A DNA stretch of 64,000 nt, from positions 30,282,102 through 30,346,101 of the forward strand of contig NC_134850.1 in the NCBI RefSeq assembly GCF_965363235.1, in the 5' to 3' direction. Shown in pieces: positions 1 through 10,299 of the stretch; the stretch's first letter is position 1, and each line of letters starts with the position of its first letter. Origin of the DNA: Mytilus galloprovincialis (lineage: Eukaryota > Mollusca > Bivalvia > Mytilida > Mytilidae). The notes under the pieces were generated by a model, which saw only the letters and a program-made list of their open reading frames with translations, made no database searches and was not told the origin of the DNA. The position numbers were made by a program, and so were the translations under genes.

Positions 1-470
1 TGATGTATTTTACAAACAACAGAAATTTTTGTTACATTAATTTTTTTCCAAATTTGCCACATAAGGGAAGGCAACTCAAATGCAAGGGCAGATAATTCAG
101 ATTAAGGTACTTTTACAATAGAATGTGTTAGTAATTTACCTAATTTATAATGTAGCAAGAAAACGGGTACGGTGATCCCAATTTTTCTTTTTCTTATCTG
201 AAAAGCATACTATTAAAGCTATCTTCTCATGTTATCTCAAAATTTTAATGTGTAGTTTGCGCTTTATTGCAGACAATTGGGTTTTCCATACATAATCTAT
301 ACAAAATTTGTTAATGCGTGAAAATAAGCCCCGTAACTCATTCTTTTTTTTTTCTTTTTTTAAAGCATGATATAAACTACATTTTGTCAAATTATTGAAA
401 AATTCTATGGATTATAGTTTAGACACCACATCTACCTTTACTTAGAAAGATTATAACACTACTTCAAACT
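1..470 (+). repeat. Dispersed repeat, copy shared with 60.5-61.0 kb
   Basis: This stretch aligns by eye along nearly its whole length with 60510-60975, in the same orientation. Shared landmarks are the phrases 'gggcagataattcag', 'gtagcaagaaaacgg', 'aagcatactattaaagctat' and 'cataatctatacaaaat'. The copies differ by scattered substitutions and small indels, so the duplication is not very recent. No coding content is seen. Confidence 0.75.
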
Positions 471-939
471 TTATCAGCATGTAGATTCTATCTGTTTATA
501 TACTGTAAATAAGGCTGTATCTCATTCTTTATTGTCAGGGGTGCGTAAAAATCATTAATAATTAGCTTTTTATCATTCTTTAAAAAAAGCCATATAGACG
601 CCTCATAATTGCCCTACTGGAAGGTAGATGCCTTGGACGAAAATCGATTGAACATGTTAAAGATTGCATTCTTTTAATAGTATCTTTTCGTCTTTAGAAA
701 GATCGGAACTTGTTCTAAATCTTTTCTAAGACACCGACCTACCTAGCAATGATCATTCCTTAAAAATCTAAGAAAAACAACTTATCTCCCAGTAAAATCA
801 GAGGATCAAGATAGGACATGTTTACAAATTGACCATCATTGTCCTGTTGGTCTTCTAGATGTGTTTTCCTAGGCTATGTCACATCTGCTTATTCTTATAT
901 TGGAGACATACTTTTGTAATTAGAATTACTTAAATTTAT

Positions 940-1515
940 GAATGTCAATGAATGATTGTACTAACGTGATAAACAATCAATATAGTACTACACCCCTCCT
1001 TTCAAGTTCTGGTATTTTCATTTGTATTGTAATTAAAGCTGATGGGTTCTTCAACAATAAGGATAATTTTATATAGAACCATATCAAATGCCTACTTACC
1101 TACTGATTTAGTTTCTTTTTGTCGAAAGTATAATTAAAAGGATGATGATTCCAACATTATCATCCATGCTTACCTGTGACAAAAAACATAGTCAGATCTT
1201 TAGAATACAAATGAATTCTTTAACAATAAGGATCATTTTCTATATTTTCTCTATAGAATCAGTTACCTAGTTACTCTCTGTTCTATTCTTGTTTGTCAAG
1301 ATAATTAACAGATGTGGATTTATCATGTATACTTTCTTTTGACGAAAACACGTTAAGATATTAAGAAAAACAAGTATATTCTCTAACAATAAGGATACCT
1401 ATATATTTATAGTTATATAACAGAAACAATGTTCGATTTATAATGTGATTTTTTGTGTTCTTTATTTTTATAATCATTTAAATATTTACTTTTTGTCAAG
1501 ATGAATGAAAAGGTG
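940..1515 (+). repeat. Short tandem unit (~165 bp) with a distant copy near 8.9 kb
   Basis: The phrase 'aacaataaggat' recurs near 1052, 1218 and 1383, giving about three diverged units of roughly 165 bp. Each is followed by a 'tttttgtc' tract. The block around 940-1215 also has a diverged direct copy at about 8845-9085, including the shared phrase 'tcagatctt' followed by 'agaatacaa'. Nothing coding is seen. Confidence 0.55.
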
Positions 1516-1599
1516 AGGTCAGATCTTTATTGTTCACACTAAAATCAGCACCACACTTTAATTTAAGGTCATAGTATACACTTAAAAAAGAGTATTTAC

Positions 1600-1830
1600 A
1601 AAAATACTGAACTCCAAGGTTAACTAAACAAAAGGAGGAATGACAAAATGAACCACTCAGTTATATCAACAAACAGAACTAATAGCAAACTAATATAACA
1701 TTCTCGCTTTTGGAAAGGCATTTCAGACGAAAATCATAAGTTAAACCTGGTTTTATAGATAGCTCAATCTCACTTTTGTACATCAACTGTTTACATTTCC
1801 GTTATATTGATAAAATTAGGTGAGCAACTC
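1600..1830 (+). repeat. Dispersed repeat family C
   Basis: This begins near 'actgaactccaaggt' and continues through 'aaacctggttttatagatag'. Other copies lie at about 6150-6330, 17960-18160, 43100-43330 and 44785-44930. The family is non-coding, and no terminal repeats or target duplications could be fixed. Confidence 0.6.
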
Positions 1831-2166
1831 AAAAAGACATAATTAGTTAGCGTGATAATTATAGTGGAAGATATTAGCAAGAAAAATGGAGGGAATTGTG
1901 CAAATGATGATACAAGCATGGAAATTAGCACGAAGCATCATTATTATATACTTTTTAAGAAAAAACTGCTGGCCATAAAAAAAATCATTTTTTCAAGATG
2001 GCCACCACCTTTTCTAAAACGGCTGTTTTTTACAGGTTTAAAATACATATTTTCTGGTAAACATTTTCTTTGACCTTCTTTTAGAAGAAATTATTATCAG
2101 ATTTGGTGGCTACCTTCTTTTCATGTGACATATATACTAGAAATGAATATATTACATGTTCAGGGT

Positions 2167-2330
2167 TTGTGCATGCGCGAAAATGTTACAAAATTCACAC
2201 AAAAACATTTAAATTATTCATTATATACTTAGCGCTTTTGGATTTTTAATGACGTTATGAATTTGTTTGATACCATTTTTTAAGGTTATGATACACATGC
2301 GTTTAACAATTTCGCGCATGCGCAGACTTT
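2167..2330. repeat. Small inverted-repeat unit (MITE-like) with GC-rich ends
   Basis: The left arm 'tgcatgcgcgaaaatgtta' near 2169 is an imperfect reverse complement of 'taacaatttcgcgcatgcgca' near 2305-2324. They enclose about 120 bp of AT-rich sequence. The right arm contains an NRF1-type palindrome (CGCGCATGCGCA, 2313-2324). No clean target duplication was found, so the class is unknown. Confidence 0.45.
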
Positions 2331-2876
2331 TTATAGACATAAAGAGAGATTTGCACGCACTATAAGGGTACACTGATGTAAATCGTAGTTCATCTTACAG
2401 ATGCGGATTTGGATTTTGTAAACATATCTTTGTCATCATTTCATTCCTCTAAACATCAAGGCTCTTCTGTTAAAGTTCGTGTAACTGATGCTACTGTTTG
2501 AAAACACGTCCTTTCAGGTGCAATGATCAAGCATTCATTGAATAAGGTGAATAGGTGGTTAACTTTCTAAATCCCGGGCAACCATAATTATAGCTGCAGA
2601 TCAACCACTTTGGTATTGGCTAAGCAATTTTAGTGGGAATGGCCAGATTTGTACGGAGAAGATAAGTTTATCGTCATGTTTGGTGGATTGTATATTACAA
2701 TGACTTGTTTTAAAAGTCTGAGTGAAATATTGCGTGATAGTGGATGGACATGTGCCCTCACTGAAGCCGTTATTGCAACACATAGAATGGCAGATTCTTT
2801 TCATATATGTTCAAAGGTAAAAAGAACTAAATACGCACATCGATGGCAGCATGTGTTTTTCTTGAATTGATAATGT

Positions 2877-3175
2877 CAGCTTACATGAATGTGACCTACC
2901 GAATTAGACTATTTACCGGATTTGTAATCACATAAGCAACACGACGGGTGCCAAATGTGGAGGAGGATCTGCTTACCCTTCCGGAGCACCTGAGATCACC
3001 CCTAGTTTTTGGTGGGGTTCGTGTTGTTTATTCTTTAGTTTTCTATGTTGTGTCCTGTGTATTATAATTGTTTGTCTGTTTGTCTTGTTCATTTTTAGCC
3101 ATGGCGTTGTCAGTTTATTTTAGATTTAAGAGTTTGACTGTCCCTTTAGTATCTTTCGTCCCTCTTTTATAAACG
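2877..3175 (+). mobile_element. Penelope-like element 3' end, inserted in the broken gene
   Basis: The segment runs from 'gaatgtgacctaccgaatta' through 'ggagcacctgagatcacccc', 'ttctttagttttctatgttg' and 'gccatggcgttgtcagttta' to 'cccctctttt'-like sequence near 3172. The same 3' tail follows the Penelope coding region at 59285 and is repeated at 16705-16985 and 57414-57570. It separates two consecutive blocks of the 2.5-5.6 kb pseudogene, so it inserted after that copy was made. It is a 5'-truncated non-coding fossil. Confidence 0.75.
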
Positions 3176-4559
3176 CGTAAACGCAGAACATATAACCCAT
3201 GACTCTGTGACGTTCAAGTATTTGATCAACTGGTGTAAGGAAAGAGAGTCGTCTCGACCACAGTTTAATTTCTGGCTTTCAATTATGAATTAAGAACTTC
3301 TTGTGATTTCGGTAGTACGCCTCATTTCACGAGTCAGATATCGTACAAACAGTCCATACTAAGCAGGATACATATTTTGTTTGTCTTGATCATGTTAATT
3401 ATGCTCGATGGTTACCAATCGCGATCCATTTCCGAGGCATGTCATCCCTTCACGAACATCACCCACAGGTGACAATGGAATTTGCGAGTGGGAATTTTAC
3501 TTTGCGTAAGACCAGATAGTCGTTTTCTTATATCACAACTGATCAGGCACAAACACAGAATAATGCAATTGTAAAGGGCGATGTTGGTGCCATACGTTAA
3601 ACCGAATATCCCTTTAGGACGCGATGGATGGTAGCTAGACCAGAAGTTAGTAGACTGGGAGCTGAATTTTAAAGATCTAGTGGTTTGAGTCATTCTATGA
3701 CAGATAAACGACATCATGAAGACTCTACGATACACAAAAGTCTTTCTTCAAAAAACTTTCAAAGGCTTTCCAAAGTGATGAACTAGTTTGGAAATTCATT
3801 TCTAGAACAGTCGTCAGATTTGTACAGAACTGGTCAATTTATGGAAGTTTTGGATTCGGAAGCAGGTAAGATATGTATAAAAACTCCAAGATATTGGGTC
3901 CAAACAATACGGATATCTTTTGAAGCAAATGCAAAACGAAAGAGAATCTGCTTTTTATAACCAGAGAAAAAGAACAATTCCCTATAAAAGGCGTAAAATG
4001 AAACTGGAATCGTCTTTGTCAAAAACAAAGCTGAAGAACCTGAAAAGTAATTGCGATCTCTTTATTTTACTTTAATTTCTTGTCAAAGTAGACAGTTTGA
4101 CTCTGAAGATGTCTTTAGCCATGAAAACCAAAATGCTCCTCCGTCTTTGTCTCAGAATGTAACTGTAAACAGTGGTATTAAATCGCAGCAAAGAGGTATA
4201 CTTGAAACATTTTGCAAGTTCTGACGAAATTGTCGTTGGTGGAGCAGCAATGGTTTATTCCAGGCCACCATGTGGGGCAAAACATATCTGATGATTATAC
4301 AAATGATGTCATACTGCCTTATAGCCTAAAATCTTGCACCGATAAGTATCCAAGAGTAGACATTGTATTTGATGTTTAATAAATGAATGATTTAAAGGCT
4401 TGGACGAGAAAAAAAGGCAAGATATTGGTGCTAAACGGAAAGTTGGTGGTACTGGTAACACGCCAAGGGTTTGAAGTAGTTTTCTCTGTGAAGATGACAA
4501 CAAAACGGGTTTGTTCAAGTTTCTTGCCGACATAATTCTATAGTAATTTATAAAAATGC

Positions 4560-4690
4560 TCTTCAACTTTGTACTTGTTTGGCTTTATAAATATTTTGAT
4601 ATGAGCGTCACTGATGAGTCTTATGTAGACGAAACGCGCGTCTGGCGTACTAAATTATAATCCTGGTACCTTTGATAACTATTATGTTAC
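4560..4690 (+). mobile_element. Hammerhead-bearing repeat unit, single copy
   Basis: The unit runs from 'cttcaactttgtacttgttt' to 'cctggtacctttgataacta'. It carries a complete hammerhead motif (separate entry). Related units lie at 14216-14580, 34930-35075, 36265-36410 (minus) and 37160-37345. It interrupts the 2.5-5.6 kb pseudogene between two recognisable blocks. Confidence 0.75.
4603..4650 (+). ncRNA. Hammerhead ribozyme, type I, intact core
   Basis: All conserved parts are present in order. The stem I 5' strand is GCGTCA (4605-4610). Core CTGATGA (4611-4617) follows. Stem II is GTCT-tatgt-AGAC (4618-4630). Core GAAA (4631-4634) precedes a very short stem III (AC-gcgc-GT). The cleavage triplet GTC ends at 4642, and the stem I 3' strand is TGGCGT (4643-4648). 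Stem I pairs over six positions with G-U wobbles. Hammerheads with minimal stem III are known in animal retroelements, including Penelope-like elements and retrozyme-type tandem repeats; such short forms often work best as dimers. The match of all paired and unpaired core positions makes chance very unlikely. Confidence 0.85.
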
Positions 4691-5570
4691 TCAAGGTGAA
4701 AATATTCTTTGCAATTTCAATACGGATAATTCCGAGCTATCCCCTTACCATGAAGAAACAGATATACGGATGATTATCCATGATAAGCATGCTGCTGAAA
4801 ATGATTGTTAAAAGTAGTACTAACACAGATGTAGTAGCATTACAAATTGCAGCACTTGCAAGATAAGTTGTGGACAAATTGTGAATAGGTTTTTAAAAGA
4901 AAATTACTATAGAATTATGTCGGCTTTCTATGGCTTCCTCTACATGTCATAGCAAATCGTTTGGTCCTCGTGTAGCCGCTCTTCTGTTCTGCCATGCATT
5001 TAATGGTTGTGACACTGTGTTGGCATTTCATGGTAAAGTGAAGAGGTCAAATTTGCACACATAGAAGTATTCCCTGATGTAACGGACTTTTTTTTTACCC
5101 CGCTTTTGTATCAATACACAGACACAGACATCGACAACATAGAAGCATTTGTTTGCATCATGTATTGCAACATCGACTTTTGCTGTTAAGGAGGCAGGAT
5201 TTGAATCGTTTGCAAGGAAGCAGCGGCTATATGATGCTGTTCTGCCTACCAGAGGTTCTCATCCGGATCACATCAAAAGAGAAGCGTATCAAGTGACCAT
5301 GTTTGGGCTCATCCGGATTTATTCATTCGACAGGTTCTTGACCACGTCATGAACACTAGAGTTGGAAGAAAGAAAATAAAACAACGACAGTTGGAAACCT
5401 AAATGGATTTCTTTGGCTGCCGTTGCATCCTCGTGTCAGGATTTTTTTAAATGCAAATGCAAGAAACCAAGCTGTGTGGGTAACTGTAAATGCTAAATGC
5501 TACCGTTCTGGTCTTTCTTGTTAATGTGTGTGTATTGGTCACTGTCAGATAGTTATCAGATAGTCAATCT

Positions 5571-6150
5571 GTATTTATGCATTTGAACCGGACAAAGACC
5601 GTGATATCTCTTGTGAAAGTGATAGAAATGAAAAAAATTGACAATTTCCACGTTGTTTCCGCCATTTTGGAACCGGAAGTAACTTTTTTCTTCATGTATG
5701 TATTGTTTTATCGCACTTTACAAATTTGAATTGAAGTATTATCAAAACTTACATTGGATTATACACTTAAATTAGCTTTAAAAGGATTTACAAAATGTAG
5801 CCAATTGGATATGACTCCATTTCCAAATGGGCGGTGGCCATTTTGAAAAAAGGAAAAAATTTGATGGCCAGCAGCGGATTTTTTTTATTTATCATTTAGT
5901 CAACCTATATACCAAATTTCATGCTTGTATCACGATTTGCACAATTATGTCCATAATATCTCCCACTATTATCGGGAGCCAGCAGCCTAAACTGTATAAT
6001 TTGTCATACAAAATACAATGAAATACAAAGAATGTAAGTCAGCCCACAGCACAAAATATACTTTTAGCACAAATGTCATCATTATAACGGATATTTTACA
6101 GTATATTCAAGAATATAGTAGTTGTCTTAATATGAAGTAAATTAACCAAA
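5571..6150. other. Intergenic, nothing recognised
   Basis: This is AT-rich sequence with no supported gene. The short ORF at 5827-6021 shows no family resemblance. Confidence 0.4.
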
Positions 6151-6640
6151 TAACTGAACTCCAAGGTAAATTCAAAACGGATAGTCCCGTAACAATTGGA
6201 AAAATCAAAAGCTCACACATCAAAAGACTGGATAACAATTGTCATAAACATGGCTTGGTACTTGCATTTCCATATGTAGAAAATGGAGGGATTAAACCTG
6301 GTTTTAAAGATAGCTAAACCTCTGACTTGTATAAACAAAATAAACATTATAGGCAAAATGTCAAAAATAGGGGTACAGCAGTCAACATTGTGTTATAATC
6401 TTAATCACTATAAAAACAAACAAATATTTCAGCAAAAAAAACAAAACACAATGGCATATCATGAAAAAATCACAAACGCAAAATTTAAAAACAAGAACAC
6501 AAAACATGACCATAGCACAAAAACACAATGGCGAGATATATCACTACCAAGCAACGACAAGACGATATTACAAAAAATGGACCATAAATATAAAATATTT
6601 TATGACCACGAAATGTAACAAACAAAAATGTCTGAATATT
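6150..6640 (+). repeat. Dispersed repeat family C, longer copy
   Basis: The copy starts at 'actgaactccaaggtaaatt' and includes the family C body to about 6330, then a longer A-rich tail with 'caaaaatagg' and 'acaatggc' phrases. The 111-codon open frame across 6283-6618 follows repeat composition (Lys/Asn/Thr/His-rich) and is not credited as a gene. Confidence 0.55.
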
Positions 6641-6819
6641 CAGATTTAAAAACTTGGTAACTTGACAATGAAGAAACAAACAACAAAAAGGTCTGAGTTT
6701 TGAGATTTAAACACTTGATAACTTGACAACGAAATATAACATACAAAACGATCTGTGTTTTTTTGTTTGTTTTAAACACTTGTTATTCTCTTCTATTCCA
6801 TAAATTCCATACATTTTTG

Positions 6820-7200
6820 GCGTTAAAACTCTTCTACTTGATTATTTGATCATGATTAGGTATTCATTCGAGTGTCATTGATGAATCTTTTTGTAGAAAT
6901 ATAACAAACAAAGGGTCTAAGTTTTCAAATCAAAACATAGATAACTTTACAACGAAATATAGCAAACAACAAGATCTGAGCTTTAAGATTTAAACACTTG
7001 ATAACTTGACAACGAAATATAGCATGCAAAAAGGTTTCTGTTTTCAGATTTAAACACTTGTTTCCTGACTTTTCGGTGTTGATACTCTTCAACTTGATTA
7101 TTTGATTAGGGCTTCCAACTGTTGCATTCGAGAGTCATCGATGGGTCTTGTGAAGAGGAATTGCGCGTCTGGACTATCAAATTGTAATCATGGTATCTTT
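6820..7200 (+). repeat. Two decayed copies of the hammerhead-bearing repeat
   Basis: Near 6865-6900 ('cattcgagtgtcattgatga') and 7125-7190 ('gagagtcatcgatgggtctt', then 'gcgcgtctgg') the hammerhead region is recognisable. Core positions are altered in both, so neither is expected to cleave. They are about 260 bp apart, again in tandem order. Similar A-rich 'aacgaaatataac' phrases separate them. Confidence 0.5.
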
Positions 7201-7789
7201 GGTAAATCTTCAACGTTTCCTAGCTATATAAGTGTTTTTTTTTCTATAGTGTGAACCATTAACGAAGTCATAATGGATGGTTTAATTGATAATTATACTT
7301 TGGTACCTCTTGTTTATCAGGAATGCTAATCTTTATAAAAAAAAGTAAGAAACTTATAAAAGAATGATGAAAGAAAAGTTTAATTTTATTAATTGAAAAG
7401 AATTTCATTGAGCAAGTAAATATTTTCGTCTTTGATTTTTCTTTATTAGGTGTTTTTTCGCTTTGAGCTATTTTTCTGTATCTTCATTTACTCTCATAAC
7501 AGAACTTTTTGTCTGTAATTCTTCTGTAAGTTGTTTTGTATTTTTGAATTTTGATTTTGTCATTTGCCTAGGGACTTTTCGTTTAGAATTTTTCTCGAAG
7601 TTCGGTATTTTTGTTTTTTTTACATTTGAATAGCAAAATAAATTCATTTATCTTTTCAGTCATTTAAGACGCATGTTATTCCATGTGCTTCGTTCCACTG
7701 ATAATTTTTTTGTTATGCAAGGGAAATTGATATATCGCTACTGAGGTGGGAAACACTTATAATTTCAGTGTGATTCTCATAAAACATTA

Positions 7790-8110
7790 GTAGGTTCTGG
7801 TATCTTGTTGATCATAGTATGTAAAGTGGATATAAGAGAGATAACTCATTTTCTTAAATAGACTTTATGCATCGATGATCACTTTACTCCAAATTATACA
7901 AATGTATGCGATAAAACCCTTGTCCTAGACTTTTTGTCGTATATTCGAAATCTCCTAGTTTTATACAAGAAGTATCAATAAAAATTTTGCCAAGCGACCC
8001 TTTCTTATCTTTTCATTACTAAGTTTATAGTAAAAAAGCCATTTTTTTAATCTTTTAAATCCTCGTGATTTTCCAAAGATTTTGAAAGAAAAAAAGGCCG
8101 ATTTGCTGTA
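7790..8110 (+). repeat. Direct duplication, copy 1 (partner at 9.17-9.49 kb)
   Basis: Shared phrases with the partner copy are 'tcttgttgatcatagtat', 'tataagagag', 'gcatcgatgatca' and a poly-pyrimidine end. Divergence is considerable. No coding content is seen. Confidence 0.6.
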
Positions 8111-8224
8111 TGGTAAAAAATAAACTACAAAAAGTGAGTACTATCATTCTAATGAATGTTTTGTGTGTATAATTTCATTTAACGATTAACGCGAAGTGAA
8201 AATAAATATTTTTAACGTCGAGCC

Positions 8225-8395
8225 GGATGTATCATAATCGTCGCTATCTTGTTTGCATTGTTTACAAAAAGAAGTTCGGTCAACGTCGTCTATCGACAAA
8301 TAAACAACGTCAAGAACAACTACCGGAAGACTTCTCGGCCAATCATATCATCGTATTCCCTAATATGCAAATCATATAAGAATTATTTATATTTA
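8225..8395 (+). repeat. Dispersed repeat, inverted partner at 55.4-55.54 kb
   Basis: The stretch containing 'gttcggtcaacgtcgtctat' and 'gacttctcggccaatcat' is the reverse complement, with mismatches, of 55390-55540. The open frame at 8249-8449 lies in this repeat and is not credited. Confidence 0.55.
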
Positions 8396-8554
8396 AAATG
8401 TATATATACCCTTAAACGCTTTGTCAAAGGTTCTTTAACGAGCAGATAGTATGACTCTTTCCTGGAACACTATTATAATAAAAATATTAAACTTGTAAAT
8501 ACTCTAAATGAAAACATATATCTTCCTTTTATAAATGTTTGATGAATTGATTGG

Positions 8555-8770
8555 TGTTTAACGCCACTGTCAGCACTTTTGGGATATTTCGTTGAGGTCG
8601 GTTCTTATTGGTAAAGGAAACCAGAGAAAACCACCGACCTTGTGTCAAAAATCTAATAATCCAAGTCAATAAAGATCGGAGTCGCACCTGCCATGTATAC
8701 GTACGGGATTTAAACTCATAACATCAGTGCTGACAGGACACAGTTATAGTTGGACTACGTATTTATATTT
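8555..8770 (-). mobile_element. tRNA-derived SINE, minus strand
   Basis: Read on the minus strand, the unit has a box B-like stretch near its 5' end (reverse complement of 'gggatttaaactcat' near 8705). A body follows, with the reverse complement of 'ggaaaccagagaaaaccacc'. The tail 'ggcgttaaacaccaatcaat' lies near 8563-8585. A box B near the start and a short repetitive tail are typical of tRNA-headed SINEs in molluscs. Box A is not clearly preserved and no target duplication was resolved. Confidence 0.6.
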
Positions 8771-8844
8771 TATATAAAGAAATATATCTTCCTTTATTGA
8801 CAGAGATTGCTTATATCTATAGAAGACTGAAATATATGTCGATG

Positions 8845-9090
8845 AATGATTAAAATAACACGATCTACTATAAATAGTTCTATGCCCTCTCCCTGCATGT
8901 TCAACCATTCCTGTTGTAATTACTGATAGATTCTTTAATAATAGGGATAATTTTATAGAAAATCTATTTACTTGTTGTTTTAGTTTCTTTTTGTAAATAT
9001 TATAAATAGATGGATTTAAATATTATCACTTATGCTTTCATGTGGCGAACACAGGGTCAGATCTTAAGAATACAAGTAAAAAAAAAATTC
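8845..9090 (+). repeat. Dispersed direct copy of the ~1 kb block
   Basis: Matches 940-1215 through 'ttactgatagattctttaat', 'agtttctttttgt' and 'tcagatcttaagaatacaag'. Non-coding. Confidence 0.5.
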
Positions 9091-9169
9091 ACAAAAAGGA
9101 TAATTTTTAGTGCATGAACAAAACAACATATAGATTACAAACAACATACTTAAGATCTCAAAATAACAT

Positions 9170-9490
9170 GAATCTTGTTGATCATAGTATCAAAGGTGTA
9201 TATAAGAGAGGTAATACATTTTTTGAAATAGACTTGAAGCATCGATGATCAATATACTTCTAAAATAAAGTTACACAAATATATTTGACGTTACTATTGT
9301 CTTTGACCTTTTTTAAGAGATTCGTAATCCCCTTGTTTATCTATGAAATGCCAATCTACATTTTGTCTGCCAACCCCTTCTTTTTTCTTTTCTCAGATCT
9401 TTTAAATATATGCATGTAAAGTAACGAAGCTTTTTTTGAAAATTTTATACCATCCTTGTGACTTTTCTAAGATTTTGAAAGAAAAAAGAT
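9170..9490 (+). repeat. Direct duplication, copy 2 (partner at 7.79-8.11 kb)
   Basis: Diverged copy of 7790-8110, in the same orientation, about 1.4 kb apart. Both end in pyrimidine-rich tracts followed by 'gattttgaaagaaaaaa'. Confidence 0.6.
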
Positions 9491-9839
9491 GAAAATATTA
9501 AAATTATGAAAAATCTAGCGAAAAAGCATTTCCCACTAAATTTCCATACAATTTGTTTTTTGACAAGTAAGGTGGTGTGGTGTCTTCTTCCATTTTTGGA
9601 TTTTAAAGAAATAAATGACAATAGGTCTAGATCTGCAATGAAATGTGCGAATTTTTAGCGTAGTTTGTAATTCATGTGTTGATTTTTTCATGTTATTATA
9701 GAAAATTATTTGTTTTATCATATTTTATAAGGCTATATGTGAAACTAATATTATTACTTAACAGTTAACAAACCTATAAATTGTAGTATACGCTATAAAT
9801 TGATGATTTGGGATACAACACGGCATGTTTGTTAATAGT

Positions 9840-10290
9840 GAACAAAAAGGTAAAATATGCTTTACAGAGGAATACGTGATCAGTATGCGGGTGTTTCTTA
9901 TTGACAACATATAATTTTGAATTTTGGAGGAAGACTTTTTCAACAAATTGTCGGCATTCCTATGGGTAAGATATGTGCACCTCTCCTTTCTGACCCTACC
10001 TATTTTAATATGAGTCGGAGTTCCTTCAGACACTTGTCAATAACAAGAAGATCAAAGAAGCCGTGTCAATTAATTTCACATTCAAACACGGATTTATCTG
10101 CCTCATTTTAGACTTATAGCTCGAATATGACACAAGCGGTCATCTCAGTACCAGAATCTATTACAAACGAGATGATTTTGATATTAACAATTTCACCAAC
10201 CTTAGTAGTAATATACCAACTTCACCTGCATATTGGATGTAAATTTCCAATCTCAATAGGTATCCAAGAGCTCGCAAGGTTGACCTAATC
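9840..10290 (+). mobile_element. Penelope-like RT fragment
   Basis: Translated pieces resemble the mid-to-late reverse transcriptase of mussel Penelope-like elements: 'FGGRLFQQIVGIPMG' with 'CAPLL' near 9920-9995, then 'RIYYKRDDFDINNF' and 'SSNIPTSPAY' near 10150-10235. The catalytic aspartate block between them is missing. It is a short broken fossil on the plus strand and no other part of the element was found next to it. Confidence 0.75.
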
Positions 10291-10299
10291 TGAATATTG

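Larger units (their letters stand above)
2510..5570 (+). pseudogene. Broken copy of a multicopy invertebrate protein family of unknown function
   Basis: Conceptual plus-strand translation gives family-like pieces in order. Near 2560-2830 there is a stretch with 'YGEDKFIVMFGGLY' and 'SGWTCALTEA'. Near 3230-3280 there is 'RPQFNFWLSIMN'. At 3440-3720 there are 'ASGNFTLRKT', 'TQNNAIVKGDVGAI' and 'RRWMVA'-like segments. Near 4290-4540 there are 'RVDIVFDV' and 'EDDNKTGLFKFLADII'. Near 4750 there is 'HEETDIRMIIHDKHAAENDC', near 5000 'CHAFNGCDTV', and near 5440-5490 a cysteine-rich 'KCKCKKPSC'. I recognise the order from large uncharacterised proteins present in many copies in molluscs and cnidarians; I know no assigned function. 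The D/E-rich central blocks recall PIN/FEN-like nucleases, which is only inference. The copy lacks obvious introns, is broken in many places, and holds two insertions (2877-3175 and about 4560-4690). Confidence 0.7.

Noticed and set aside
6283-6618. 111-codon Lys/Asn-rich ORF
   Set aside because: Covers a family C repeat and its A-rich tail.
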